The notes beneath the pieces are model-generated. The model made no database searches. It was not told the DNA's origin and saw only the letters and a list, made by a program, of their open reading frames with translations. Positions 44,541-56,800 of a DNA stretch of 64,000 nt are shown here, one piece after another. The DNA comes from Cryptomeria japonica. Its lineage: Eukaryota; Streptophyta; Pinopsida; Cupressales; Cupressaceae. Both the position numbers and the translations under genes were made by a program. Each line of letters opens with the position of its first letter. The stretch's first letter is position 1. The stretch covers positions 316,439,541 through 316,503,540 of the forward strand of contig NC_081405.1 in NCBI RefSeq assembly GCF_030272615.1, in the 5' to 3' direction.

Positions 44541-45600
44541 TGTTGGTATTTTGGTATGGTTTTGTCATTGATGTCAACACCTACTAAACACTTATCAACT
44601 CTTGCACTTTGGAGAATCAACAACATTCACTGGCAAGCAAGTGACTCATGCACAGTCACCGGTATCTAGTACACCAGCAAGATATAATGATCACTGACAC
44701 TTGGAATGATATGGAAAACACTTGTTTATGTCGAAGACATCGTGTGGACACTTTGTCTTGGAGTTTTGTTTATTGGTACATTAGCATTTACAAATTTGTT
44801 GTTACTGGCAAATAGGTCCAGGTTACACAGGTAGGTTTATCTTTTCTAGATCAGCATGGCACGCTATGGAGATGACTTATTATTGTTGTAAATGCATTAA
44901 GCTGACATATTGAATCGGTTATTGCATTGAGTATTAATTGATTTCTAAATTAATTTTATTGTAATATCTTGTAGAGAAAACATACTAAGATTGGTCTTAG
45001 GGTATGGTATAAATGTAAGATCTTATTTGTAAGATCGAATGTGGAATGCGAAAAAGGATTCTGTGAAGGTATATGCGAGAATAAGTAGAGCTATACACGC
45101 AGACATCATTTGAAGATTGAAGGAGGGTTTTTGAGAAGACAATCAGAACTACGTCAGTACTGAATCCATCATATGAAGATGCTATTTTGAGCAGTACATT
45201 CTTATTGGATTTAACCATCCAACTATAGTTAGTGTTACTCCCATTTTGTGATTGAGCAGTGAGCTCTAGGCGCTTGGCCTTTTTGCATGTGTAGACCCCA
45301 TTTGTATACACTTACTATCTGTAGTAGTATCATCTGATTGTGGGTAAGGTTTCCCACCATGGTTTTTCCCCTTACAGGGTTTCCACGTACAAATTTTTGT
45401 GTTATGTGTTGTGGATGACTATTTTTATGTTTCAGGCATTAATCCTCACTGGTATTGCAATTAACTGTTAAAACTGTCTATCGACATATTAGACTAGTTT
45501 ACCGGTATTAAGCATTAAGTTGGTTAAGTTGTTTTTGGTTTGAATTTATTTGACAACTGATTCACCCCCCCCCCCTCTCAGTTGTCTCTGGGACCTAACA
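44541..45600 (+). repeat. 3' LTR of copia element
   Basis: A 1060-bp LTR with ends TGTTGGTATT...CCTAACA. The C run near 45566 is shorter (about 11) than in the 5' LTR. Confidence 0.93.
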
Positions 45601-45605
45601 GAACC
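45601..45605. repeat. Target-site duplication of copia element, right copy
   Basis: GAACC, identical to 38877-38881. Confidence 0.92.
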
Positions 45606-46948
45606 AGCAAAAAGAGAAATAATCCTATCAGAGGAATCAAAATATTTCCTCCCAACATTAGAAGATTCACAAAGATCGATAGAGGGAATGCTATCACAAT
45701 AAATAGAAACTTGGGGCACATTGTCACTCGCATTTGGGGAAACACCATCTACAACCATCTCTACATCAACATTCCCTCTCTTTGAAGTATCCAAAGATGT
45801 CATGTTAGCATTCATCGGAGGGGAAGCCGCAACACCTTGTGAATCCAAAGAAATCAGCTAAGAAAAAATCCTATGTTGCTCAAAAAATTTCTCAACCGTA
45901 TAGTGTTGTTTAGAAGCCCCTTTCCACCACAAGGCCATCATAGTATTTTTGTTTAATCCGCACTATGCAGCCATATGACCTGTTTTGAAACATCTTTTGC
46001 ATAAAAAAGGTAAGCCCTCATAGTCTAAAGCTTGAACCCAACAACTCTTAGAATATTGGAGCACTATCTCAGCTGACAACCCTTTTGAGACATCCATTTA
46101 AACTAGAATATAGGCAAAGGTGGAGTGAAGAATATCAAAAGATTCATCATCCACCATCAAAAAATCACCAAGGGCTTCACCCACTTCCTCCAAAAGAGGG
46201 TCAGCCCAAAGATGAAGGGGAAGATTAGGTAACCGAACCCAAATCAATATCCTATTAAAAGTTTCAGAAAAGAGATTAAAATCCACATGCCAAGGTTTGA
46301 TCATCAACATGAATTTGTCCTCCTAGGTAAAATAATGATCACATAAAAAATGTCTCTGTCCTTAGCAATATCAAACTTAGCTATGAAAAACCCTATAGCC
46401 ATAGGATAAATCTAAACTTTACCAGTAATGAGAGGCTCCCAATGCTCTGAGATCCAAGCATGCAACTAAGGGAGGCTGGGCCAAAAACCTCTAAACCAAC
46501 AGATAACTCCATGAGTAGAAAAAATAAAGACATTGTAGTGTATTTCCTCTTCCGTCTCTACTTTCAACTGAATGGAGATGGCATTAGAAACCGGAATAAA
46601 ACCTTTGTCAACACTCCATCTCAACAATCCTTGCTGAGGTCTAGCCTTCAAACCCTTACTCAAACCACCATATTTGGAAGCAGGCCCCGTTGCACCCCCT
46701 CCAATATGAATGGCAAAATCAGCCCTAGCAGCAGAAGAGTCACCCACCACCATCCGAGTCTTAGCCGAAGACTTCAACCCTACAACCGCAAAATATGACA
46801 CCGAAGGGGGAGCTGCAATATATCCAGCTGTAGAGGTCAACATGGCATGTAGAAGAGCTCCAAAAGGTTTCGCAGAAGCAACCATAGAGGGCTTAGCAGC
46901 GGCAGCCATAAAGGAGATCACCATAGTGGAGGTCGCTGTAGAGGACAT
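45606..46948 (-). pseudogene. LINE ORF1 (DUF4283-like, zinc knuckle), degenerate
   Basis: On the minus strand the start inside the element is the ATG at 46948 ('MSSTATSTMVISF'). An Ala/Ser-rich N-terminal part precedes the DUF4283-like domain: 'HAWISEHWEPLITGK', 'YPMAIGFFIAKFD' (about 46470-46370), then after a frameshift 'ILIWVRLPNLPLHLW' (about 46250-46205). The knuckle at 45960-46001 keeps CX2CX4HX4C, with a stop codon inside it. A Ser/Asp-rich tail follows to the copia junction. It is the RNA-binding ORF1 of plant LINEs, and no ORF2 follows. Confidence 0.8.
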
Positions 46949-46981
46949 TATCGCCGCTTTTAATCTTTTATGAATTAATGA

Positions 46982-46998
46982 TAGCCATCTATTTTGTT
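46982..46998. repeat. Target-site duplication of ORF1-only LINE element, right copy
   Basis: TAGCCATCTATTTTGTT, 16 of 17 bases identical to 38417-38433. Confidence 0.85.
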
Positions 46999-47748
46999 CC
47001 TTCATCTTATCTTGAAGTATTTCAACAACTCCACTTACAATGTCCCATAAATATTTTTCAATTTATTTACTATGTATTAAAATCACATCCTTCAAATTGA
47101 GTAATAATAACTAATTTTTTCATTTGAACCTTATTATTACAAAAGATCTAAATAACTTCTAAAAATTATACTCATAATCTTTGAACAAATAGTTATAAAT
47201 CCTTATATTCCCTATGGAAAAATAAACTTACACATACCTTTAAAAAACATGCCTGATTGATATGGATTTAGAAAATTTGTACATGGAGAAATTTTATTAG
47301 CTCAAAAACAAAACAAAAAAATTCTCACAAAATTTGTCCTTCAATTTTATCAAACCTTTTCAAACTCTATGCTAAACACTTTGGAAAACTACTCATAAAC
47401 TTCAATTTTGTTTAAGGTAGTCTTCTTCACATATCCATTTGCTAGATACTTTACCTATATCGATGGAATAATAAGATTAATTTCAGCAATCAGTGTGTTT
47501 AAGTTTGAGTCCACAAAAAAAAATCGAGGCAACAACATTCAATGTCGTTCAAGAAAGAACGCCACTAAATTATAGATTCTAACGCCAAGCAAAAGGTGGC
47601 ATCCAATTGCAATAGCATCTCAAACTATAGATTTTTAGGCACAAATATCGACCTCCACTTAGAAAATTGGTTCTAAATGCGTTATACAATTTCTTGGCTG
47701 CAAATCATCACGGCCCAAGGCTATCATAGGTACATATCATGATAAAAT
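46999..47748. other. Intergenic DNA, no gene seen
   Basis: AT-rich, without long frames or recognised repeats. Confidence 0.5.
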
Positions 47749-48003
47749 AGTGATAAAAAATTAGAGAACTACATTATGATTGTACAATAGAAAAATGATA
47801 TTTTGAATATACTAAAACGATAATTACTCTATTATCCATTGGCTTATAAAGCCATTGGAGCCCATTAAAAATTAACTTATTCAAAGGAATAACTTCCAAT
47901 AAAATAACATCTAATTATTTATTAACTCTAACTCTATTCATTAAGATTATTTATTTTTTAAACTATAAAAGCCTATCTATTTAATGTAATACTCCAACAT
48001 AGA
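47749..48003. repeat. Unoccupied paralogue of the LINE target repeat
   Basis: Matches 1575-1768 followed directly by 25541-25600. At the equivalent of the insertion point it reads 'actctattcattaag' and carries straight on to 'ataaaagcctatctatttaatgtaatact'. It therefore represents the pre-insertion arrangement. Confidence 0.7.
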
Positions 48004-48330
48004 CAGCTTGAAAGGAAAGGTCAAAACTAAATATTCTCAAGTGTAATATTTACTAACCTATATGTATATACATACAATTATAATTTTGTAATATATAAAA
48101 TATGCTAAGAGATATCCTTCTCGAAGTGCTTATTAAAGTTTAGGGTTGAAAAATATTAAAAATAAGTCTTAAGTGAAGGATATATCTTCGTGTATTTTAT
48201 CTATTATAAAATTAAATATATATAAGATATTGGCTATTGTGACACAACATGGGAGGTATTAAATAAGTCAATATATAATTATATAGAATTGTATTATTAA
48301 GTTGAATTATATTATTATAATTTTTAATTT
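48004..48330. other. AT-rich intergenic DNA
   Basis: Low-complexity A/T sequence. Nothing recognised. Confidence 0.5.
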
Positions 48331-48348
48331 AACAATATTATAATCTTA
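48331..48348. repeat. Target-site duplication of truncated LINE, left copy
   Basis: AACAATATTATAATCTTA, repeated exactly at 50708-50725 (18 bp). Confidence 0.88.
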
Positions 48349-48359
48349 CAATTTTGTTT

Positions 48360-48775
48360 AGGTTGTGGCACTCTCCTTGGGATCACAGACCAATTACATA
48401 GTTAAAGCCATAGGAGCTTTCCAGGTAATCGATCTTGCAAATAAGATGAATTTTAAAAATATCTAGATTGAAGGCAATTCGAAAAAACATTATTGAGTGT
48501 CTTATTAGCAAATCCCCCCCCCGTCATGGACTATAAAATGTTGGATAGAAGAAGCTAAATCTATCTTATCCAATTTCAAAAAGTTTAGAATTTCTCATTC
48601 CTTTAGGGAAGCTAATAAGGTGGCCGACTACTTCACCAATGAAGGGGTTGAGCATATGGGTCGAAGGATGTGGTAGGCTTATAGTGAAATGGGTGCTAAT
48701 GCCAGAAACTTAATGGATTATGATATAATCCATGGGAACGATGTTGTTTTTAATAATGATGAAGTGGAGTAGATA
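48360..48775 (+). pseudogene. LINE RNase H C-terminal remnant
   Basis: The frame text 'VVALSLGSQTNYIVKAIGAF' at the truncation point, 'IEGNSK' (the Asp of ESDS-type wording is Asn) and 'FRISHSFREANKVADYFTNEG' at about 48590-48645 are standard for the plant LINE RNase H C-terminus. It ends near 48770 after 'NNDEVE'. Stops are present, so it is non-functional. Confidence 0.82.
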
Positions 48776-48939
48776 TTGGTATGGTGATATCATTCAAAAT
48801 GGTGGCGGTGCCTTAATTATCTCTACAGCTGATGAGGGCTGGAACGCATTATGGGTGCTTTGGTTTCATTACTGGCTCTTTGTTTAGGCGACTTGCTCTA
48901 CAATCAACAAAAGATTTCCTTGTGAGAAAATGGGGGGAA

Positions 48940-50560
48940 GCAGGAAGAGGGTTTAGTCGAAAAGCTATGAGAAAAAGAAGAAAAATATGAATGTCTAGAG
49001 GCATATCGAAAGGGGTATGATTTAGTCATTTTCTCAAGAAGCTTCATGGTGCTAACTTTGAAATTTCAGAGTATTTTGCCAAAAACGGGAAGGAGGATGG
49101 GATTGTTCTTTCGAGGAGAAAGGTTAAAATTGATGAGAATCTTATTAGGGAAATTATTGGGCTCTCCACATAGGGGATGGAATTATTTCATGATAGAAAG
49201 TTCTCAAATGAAGTGGTCATCAAATTTCCCAAAACTGATGAGGAAAGCGAGGCATTGGTCAAAATATCTAACAATTATTTTGATGTTGGGAAGATTAAGA
49301 TGATTTGGAGGGAGGTTCTCAGATTTATCATGGAATATATCATGGTGGATGCCAGATTTACTTGAGTCTATGACTGCCACATTTTCCTCCTCAATCATTT
49401 TTGACCCAAGGTAAGGATTTCTTTTCCTTACTACATATTTTTCTCTCTGAAGTATAGTATTAAGTAACATCGTAAAAGCCCTAGGAAACATCTTGTCCTA
49501 CATGTAGGCCTCATTCTGTTAATCCATGAGAATTTTATTAATATGTCGGCCCCCTCAAACCCCATTTCTCCATCGGTCTGGGAAGGTTATAATACTGACA
49601 TGAGCTTTTTTTAGGATGAGGGCGAATGGGACTCTGATTCGGAAGAGGGAGAGACTCCCCACCCTAAGTCCGAGTCAAAGAAATCCTTAAAGACCAAGCC
49701 CTCGAATAAAAAAGTCTCCTCTTTGAAAACCTTCACTAGCTCATCTCAAAAAGCTAAAAAAGGATAAATCCCTTCCCAAGAAGAGGTCGGTTTCCTATTA
49801 TGAGGATTCTTTTGAGGACTCTTCTGTAGCCCTAGATTCCACTGATGGATCCTGTTCCTCTCACCCTCAAACTAATAGAGAAAATAGGCCCAGATTCTTT
49901 GATGATCTCAGACCTGAAGACCACTACTTCAAGCCTGGAAGGGAATTTCTTGATGATATTTTGGCTATTGCTAGAAATAGGGCAGTTGACTACTTCATAA
50001 TTATTAAGTTGGTTTATCATTAAATTGAGGATCTCAGTATTAAGAAGATGGTTGTTTCTAGTAATTTGGATGAAATGGAAGCTAAAGGGGTGTTTTAGAA
50101 GATTGTTGGGGTTTTATGGAGCAAAGAAGAGAAGATGTCGATGGCTAAATGCCTACAAAAAACTTTTGATCTTCTGGATAAGACAAAGAAGGAAAATGAG
50201 AAAAAGATAAAACATCTGAAAAAGGAAATTGGCAAAATATGGGTTACAATGAATTCTATCATGAAGCAAAGCCACATAATTGTGAATAATTTGGCAACTA
50301 CAATAAACACCTTGGTGGATAAGCTGGAAAATACTCAGTAGGGGACCCTAGTTGTGGACTTGGAAGCTAACAAAGATAAAAGCTAGAAAGAGGATTCTGG
50401 CCCTTCGAGGAGGACTACAGCCAACTTGAAAAGAAAAGTGGATTCTATGCCTCTAGAGTTCCATGAGTTGTAGAAGGTGTCTCGGGAGATGAATAACCTA
50501 AAAGTCAGGATTGCTAAAACTTTCAAGTCCTTAGGTTAGCTTTGTTTGTCTGGTGCTGAC
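48940..50560 (+). pseudogene. LINE ORF3 remnant, second copy
   Basis: Blocks parallel to 23870-25400. 'LHGANFEISEYFAKN' and 'IDENLIREIIGLS' lie at about 49040-49165, 'MELFHDRKFSNEVVIKFPKTD' at 49177, 'IWREVLRFIMEYIMVDARFT' at about 49300, 'ISFPYYIFFSLKYSI' and 'VLHVGLILLIHE' at about 49410-49530. Then an acidic Ser/Glu stretch ('DEGEWDSDSEEGE', about 49615), 'FFDDLRPEDHYFKPGREFLDD' at about 49898, and a coiled coil at 50135-50341 ('KKENEKKIKHLKKEIGKIW'). Stops and shifts are frequent. The family is unrecognised. Conservation of the order in two independent insertions argues it was once a functional ORF. Confidence 0.68.
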
Positions 50561-50666
50561 CTTTTAATGTTTTTTGTCTCACCACTGCTATCCTTTTTGT
50601 CTATTTTGCAGCCTTCTTGTCTTAGTGGACTTTATTTGAAAACTTTATCTTGTTTGTAAACTTTGT

Positions 50667-50707
50667 GGTTTCGGGTCCCTGTAAAACCCATTTTTTCCTT
50701 AATGAAA
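50667..50707 (+). other. Conserved LINE 3' tail
   Basis: GGTTTCGGGTCCCTGTAAAA then CCC, a T run and CCTTAATGAAA directly before the TSD. It is the best-preserved tail in the window. Confidence 0.8.
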
Positions 50708-50725
50708 AACAATATTATAATCTTA
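50708..50725. repeat. Target-site duplication of truncated LINE, right copy
   Basis: AACAATATTATAATCTTA, identical to 48331-48348. Confidence 0.88.
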
Positions 50726-53700
50726 TTAAATAATTATTTATTATTAGATTAATATAACAACATTATTTTATATAACTTATCATATTAAATATATATAATC
50801 TAGTAGTATAATATTAATATATTATAATTTTTAGTGTAATAATATATTTTTTGATCCTTAATGTAATAATATTATAATATTATATTTTTATTAATTCATG
50901 TTGTTGTAATTTTTTTTAAGGTAATTGTTGTCATATGGGGATGTCTCCCTTCATTAAAAAAAAATTACATTAATTTTAGTAAATGTGATGGAAGTATGCA
51001 CCTCCCTCACTTATATCTATTAGTTTCTCAATTAAAGCTTCATGAAACACATTTTTGTTTGCAGAACCAAACCTCTAAAATTCACTCAAATTGTTCTCCT
51101 TTTCCACCCCCTTTCTAAATATCTTCCAAGATTTCTTAAAATTTGTCTTCTTCCCTTCTATATTGAGGTTTCACACCCCAGGACCACTCTAAAGCTCATC
51201 ATAGTAGGAAGTAAACTTATTGCCACCTTCAAAGTACTTATGTTCTTGATTATTGTGTTCTTTCCTAGGTAGATACCCTAGAGTGGATGTCCCAGAGCAT
51301 TGATAATATGAAAGGAAAATGTAACAACCTCCCTCACATATAGCTAATACAACTCTAAATTGTTACATGTTTTTCTTCAACATATGGTTAGATAGATTAG
51401 CGGATTCTAATTTTAATAGTTTTATGGCATTATACCTAGTATCACCTTGTAAACTTCATGGAAAATAGATAGAAAATAATATGACTTATTATTCTGGTTG
51501 AAATATGCTCGTGAATGTGTTGGCTATGTGTACCTGAAGGTAATGATAACTATGGGAGAAGGGAGAAACTCATATTCCAAATCCATTTCTTTTATGAGAA
51601 GTTATAAGTTTAACCATTTCTTCAAAATGAAATAGAGTTATTATTTGATATAGATGTCTTTATGCAATTTATCTTTGTAGGCCTTTAATGTGAGTTTTAG
51701 AGTTAATTTCCATGTTTAAATTACAAAAAGACCCCTAAGGTCCATACACTTGATATGGAGGCCCATTGGACATGCAATAAAGCCCTTAAGACTTGATTTC
51801 ACTCTCCAAAAGTCATAATTTAGATGAGTGGTAAATTTGGAGTATAGATGAGTTAAGGGTACCAACCCCACCCCATACCTCGTTTATGAGGAAAGACTTG
51901 GTGAATAGAGTGTCATAAATTTTGTCCACTCTTAAATATGGAAAGGACCTCATGAAAGAAAGGATGGGAAGGTGAAAATTATCACCTCCACATCCTAGTA
52001 TTCTAGGTTGATCTCCCATATATTAGGTTTGAGAAAGGAGAATAGCTTGTTACTCACTTGTCCATTTTGGAGAACTCTTGTAGGATTTGGAGAAAAAAAG
52101 ATAGATTTTATGGAAGGAAGGGGCCCTTTAAATTAGATATGGAGGTGAATGATAAATGGAAGTGGGATGATAAGTCTTCTCTACTCCCTCTACCATCCTT
52201 GTTTATATTTTGTAAGATTCTGATAGATTTGCAAGGTCCATCTCTAATTTGATAGGGACAAAATCTAATATGGGATGTTGAGTGGGCAGTTATTTAAAAT
52301 TATGTGAATCCTATGGTGGTCATGTGAAGATTTTGATACTATCTTATCCATGGTAATTTTGTGGTAAATGAGAAGACTCCATAAATTGGACATGAGTCTA
52401 TAATAGTTATCTTACTCGGGGGTATGGCTAGAGCCCATGAGGCTCCATGATGTCATTATGGTAGGGTGGATGGCAAGTCTTGTTTTGTATTTTTTCATTG
52501 GTATAATTGTAATAAGAATCATATGATTATTTTGAAATAGTAATTAAATAGGTTTCTCAATATGAGTTGATGGAAAGTTATTGGTGTAAAATAAGAGCAA
52601 GTTATTGTTATTTATTTCCCATTGGTATACATCTAATGAGGGTAATAGGAATAATCTTTTATCATAGTTTTAAACTTATATCCTTAATGTGTTAATACTC
52701 CTTCATATTTTCATTGCAAAGAGATATCTAAATTATTGGTTATATGAGTTCCTTCTAAGAAAAATGCTCATTTCAATCTTGAAAGTTTATATCAATGATT
52801 TTTTAATTTTCTCTTACTTTAGCATAAAAAATTGTCTTTGTGTAAAAACAAAAATTACATTCAAGGAAGATATAGGGATGCTTATGTAAGCCATTATGGG
52901 GGAATGAATATTAATAAAGTTCATTTATAAATTTAAATATTAAAGGAAAGTCATATTCCATATCATTTAAATAGATAGGGTTTACCCTAATAATAAATAT
53001 TGATTTAGTCCCACGTAAATTGTATGAACATGTAAATATAGATATGGTCATCACAATCACACAATATAAAATTAAAAAAAAAATCAAACATATATTATAA
53101 TTTGAATATTTTCATATTCATTGTACACCTCCCTAGATAATACTGAAAATTAGGAATTGACTCTTCCAACTAAGCACAGTGGAATATCCCTATTGTATTT
53201 TTTGAAATATATAAGTGTTTTGTTTCAACATATGAGATCTAGGTCTATCATGAAAAGTTATGCTTAACTATGATGTGAATGGTGTTATATAAACAAATTT
53301 ATTAAATTAATAAACACAAAAAATCACAAATTCTACATACCCATATACTTATAAGACAATATAGTTTATTTAACAAGAATAGAGGAAAGATAAAATATCT
53401 CTAACTTTGAAATAAAAGTAATATTTTTAAAAGAAATACTATAAATAAATAGAAGAAACATTTTCGAACATTAAAGGGCATAGAGCTTAAGGGAGGCATG
53501 AGACCCAACAAAATAATAATAATAATATCATTGTGTAAAGAATAACAACTCCGTGAGAAAATATTATGTATATATCTATAATTGATTTTAAATCAAAATA
53601 CTATGTATATAAATATAATAATAATAATTCTATTAAGCACACCCCAAAGAGAAGATGAGTTGGAAGTTGATTCAATTCCTTCCATACATAGTGAAAGCAA

Positions 53701-53835
53701 GAGTGGGAATGAAATCATATAAGTTTACATGTAATGGTCGTAAAATCCACTCTACTCCCCACTGCACTGCACATATGTGATTGTGATATGATAGAAATGT
53801 GTGATATGATGGCACTACTGACAAAGACAAAAAAT
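50726..53835. other. Intergenic DNA, no gene seen
   Basis: Very AT-rich at first (50726-50900), then featureless. Short (AAT)n runs lie near 53513-53527 and 53615-53630. No coding or RNA gene was recognised. Confidence 0.5.
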
Positions 53836-53840
53836 ATTGT
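53836..53840. repeat. Target-site duplication of 4.5-kb LTR-type element, left copy
   Basis: ATTGT, identical to 58360-58364, next to TG...CA element ends. Confidence 0.7.
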
Positions 53841-56800
53841 TGTAATACCCACGAAAATACCCTAGAGAAATAAACCAAAATCTACTAAGAAAAGGAGTTT
53901 TTTTTTTTTTTTTAATTAATCCTCATTTAAATGCTGACATTAACATCTAGAAATGCCACAATACCACCAATACTCATCCATGCATCATTAACTATTCACA
54001 TGATTACATACATCAACATGAACATAACCATTGCAATGTATTACACAAGTAGAACAACTATTAAATCATTAACATAACTCTATTCCCTAGGGTATTTCAA
54101 TGTCACTACTTGTCATAAAGCTAACTCATCACATAATCATCTAGAACATCATATGCTATTATCTCACAAAACATTTACTTTCCATACAACTATAATAAAA
54201 TATTAACACATTCGCAAAACTCTACCACAACTGATTCTCTTTAGGTTAATTCTAAAATACCAGCCCAATGTTCCTAATACTCATCTTTATCCATCAATCA
54301 CTTAACAGTTCATAAATCCAAATTCATTCAAACTTCTCCTACATATGGAACCGGGTTGTTTCCTTAAGCACATCTCATCAAGAATACTATCCATAGTCAT
54401 ATACAAGATTATAACAACAAGCACTTATCTACATCCAAATTAGATTCCAATCTATTGAATAGGCTCAAAGGTCATATGATTCTTTAAGAATAAATACAAT
54501 CTAATATTCCAATTCCCTAATTACAACATAGGATTTCATTCTGAACATGATAAACGTATCTATAATATGAACCACATACCAATACATCATCTTATTTCAA
54601 TAGTCTAGTTCTACTACATCAAGTTCCATTATGTAAGAGCACATGAAGCAAGCACATAGTCTCTTTTGCTACATCCCATCGTAAAGCTTAACAATACAAG
54701 TTACATAAAAACATATTCATATTCCTTATTTACAAGACATCATAATTTGGTAACATCTCTAATACATATAAATCAGTACCATGGGACAACCCCATATTAA
54801 AGAATCATATATTCCATACAATCTACAACTACTTTTGTTTTTCATATCTCAAGATAATTAACATTGAAGATTAATATTCTTCCATTCAAGGCATATATAA
54901 TTAAAATAATTGCTACCATCCATAAGATATACATAAGATATAGCATACATATCTCTAAATATTTTAACTCTTTTCTACTCAAGAACAACATCTATAATAA
55001 AATACACATTTACAGCAATCTTGTTCAATATATTTCATTCAGAAATCATCCTACTTCATGTACTATAGCACATGTTCTCAATATGTTGATTAAATAGTCC
55101 TCTTTACATTTACATCTATCATAACACATGATATCAATTATAGTTACATGGAATATGCTCCAAAGAACCCAAGCACATGATGAGATACTATAGATCCAAA
55201 TTCACACATGCTAACATCCAAGCAGAATATCCCAATGGTAAAAGGCATCAAACCACCCAGCCATATGGAACCAAATAAGAACCACCCCCCATGCTAGGAG
55301 ATGACATAAGGTTCCAACTCACACTCAAAACCTAATATGACACCTAACAACCAATGGATACAACATGACACCACAAGAATCTAATGTAAGAATACAACAT
55401 CAAAATAGATCACATGGCTAAGTCAAGCAATCAACCTCCAGAGGCACAACAAACAACAAGGGAATATCAATAATGGAAACATGTGGGAAGAGTGTCATCA
55501 CATTCTAACCTTATGTGGAATCGGTCTCTATCTTGGAGTCACTCAAGGGAGAGTGGGTATACCACTCCAACGGTCTTCCCAATATAGGATCCTAAAAACC
55601 ACCTCCCTAGGTCTGTCCAATTGGGGCATACAACAAAATATTCTTTATCTTTATTAGCTTAATTACTAAATACCCAACACACTAATCAATTATTAATAAT
55701 GTTATCACTTGCAAAATATACCATAAACTCTTCATGTGGTTCCATCAAGTCTACACCCCCTCCTAGAGGCCTAATGCTCAAGACATTGGTCCAAACATGC
55801 AAGAGCCCACTCTCTACACCATGGACCAAGACCATAGACTAGAAACATAACAAAATACATCACACAACAACATGAGTCTCATCATAAAAAGTATTCAAAA
55901 ATACCATTACAAATCTGATACAAACTCAATTATAAAGGATAGAATCATGACATAAGATCAAGCATCATAATACAAGAATAAAGAGAGCCTCAAGAGTGAC
56001 ATAAACACATAAATAGGGAAAGAATATGAATCCAATGGTAACACATAGTCCTCAACAATGAGGCACAACATAACCTCTCCCTAGAGCAGCATATACTCAT
56101 CCTCAACGACAAGGAATACATACATCTTGCTAGAGGAACATTCCAAACCTCAATAGACAAGTGAAAAGTACTTGTTGGAGCTCAAATAGGATTCAAACAC
56201 ATCACAAAAGCATGGATCAATGCCCAAATATCATCAATACATCAAACCCTAGCCTCTAGAGTTCAAAATCAACAAGAAAAGTCAATCGGAAGGTAAAAAA
56301 CCCTAACCAAAAATGCCCTAATCCTATTCTGGTACTTGTGTAGATTACTTTGATGCTATTGAATCCCATTTTAGTGCTTTTTTCACTTGTTTTAGTGCCT
56401 TTGTATCAGGGAAGCCACTTGCAGAAGATGAGACAAAGAGGTATGCAATTAAATCTAGATTCAAACACAGACTTGAAAAATTGATCCAAGAATGACCCAA
56501 AATTCACCAAAAACCATAGTTGCAAAATATAATAGGAGTTTCAAGCCTCAAATAAGGGTATTTGAGCAAAATTCTAGACTTCAACTGGCAAAAACAATGA
56601 ATAGGAAGAGTTGCAGACACAACCTCTTCCATACAACTGAACCAATAGGACCCTAAACACAAGGAGGCCCTGAAATAGGGTATATAAAGGAAACTAAATC
56701 TCTTGCAACTCCAAAACAAACTATAAGGCATATTTAAAATATCAAACAACCCCAAGAAGCATTTTCCCATACCCAACAAAATTACAACCAAATTTTCCCA

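Larger units (their letters stand above)
38882..45600 (+). mobile_element. Ty1/copia LTR retrotransposon, degenerate
   Basis: A 6719-bp element with LTRs at 38882-39950 and 44541-45600, a TSD of GAACC, an initiator-Met primer site and a PPT. Domain order Gag, protease, integrase, RT, RNase H is diagnostic of copia. The polyprotein has stops and frameshifts. The LTRs agree at roughly nine bases in ten by eye, so it is an old insertion. It sits in the short LINE-derived element on the opposite strand. Confidence 0.95.
38434..46981 (-). mobile_element. Short LINE-derived element (ORF1 plus tail), split by copia
   Basis: Without the copia element and its duplicated site the element is about 1.8 kb. 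On the minus strand it begins just upstream of an ORF1 start (46948), keeps ORF1 with DUF4283-like and zinc-knuckle parts, skips endonuclease, RT and RNase H altogether, and ends in the LINE-type 3' tail at 38434. The 17-bp TSD on both sides shows that the internally deleted form itself was integrated. It would need the LINE's ORF2 enzyme in trans. Confidence 0.8.
48349..50707 (+). mobile_element. 5'-truncated LINE copy (RNase H end, ORF3, tail)
   Basis: A 2359-bp element flanked by a perfect 18-bp TSD. It starts inside the RNase H domain, as is usual for LINE 5' truncation, continues through ORF3 and ends in the same 3' tail as the LINE at 1769-25525. It shows independently that ORF3 belongs to the LINE. 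Confidence 0.88.

Noticed and set aside
46466-47005. ORF1 starting at the upstream Met at 47005
   Set aside because: That Met lies outside the element, in the flanking target DNA beyond the TSD. The element's own start is the ATG at 46948.
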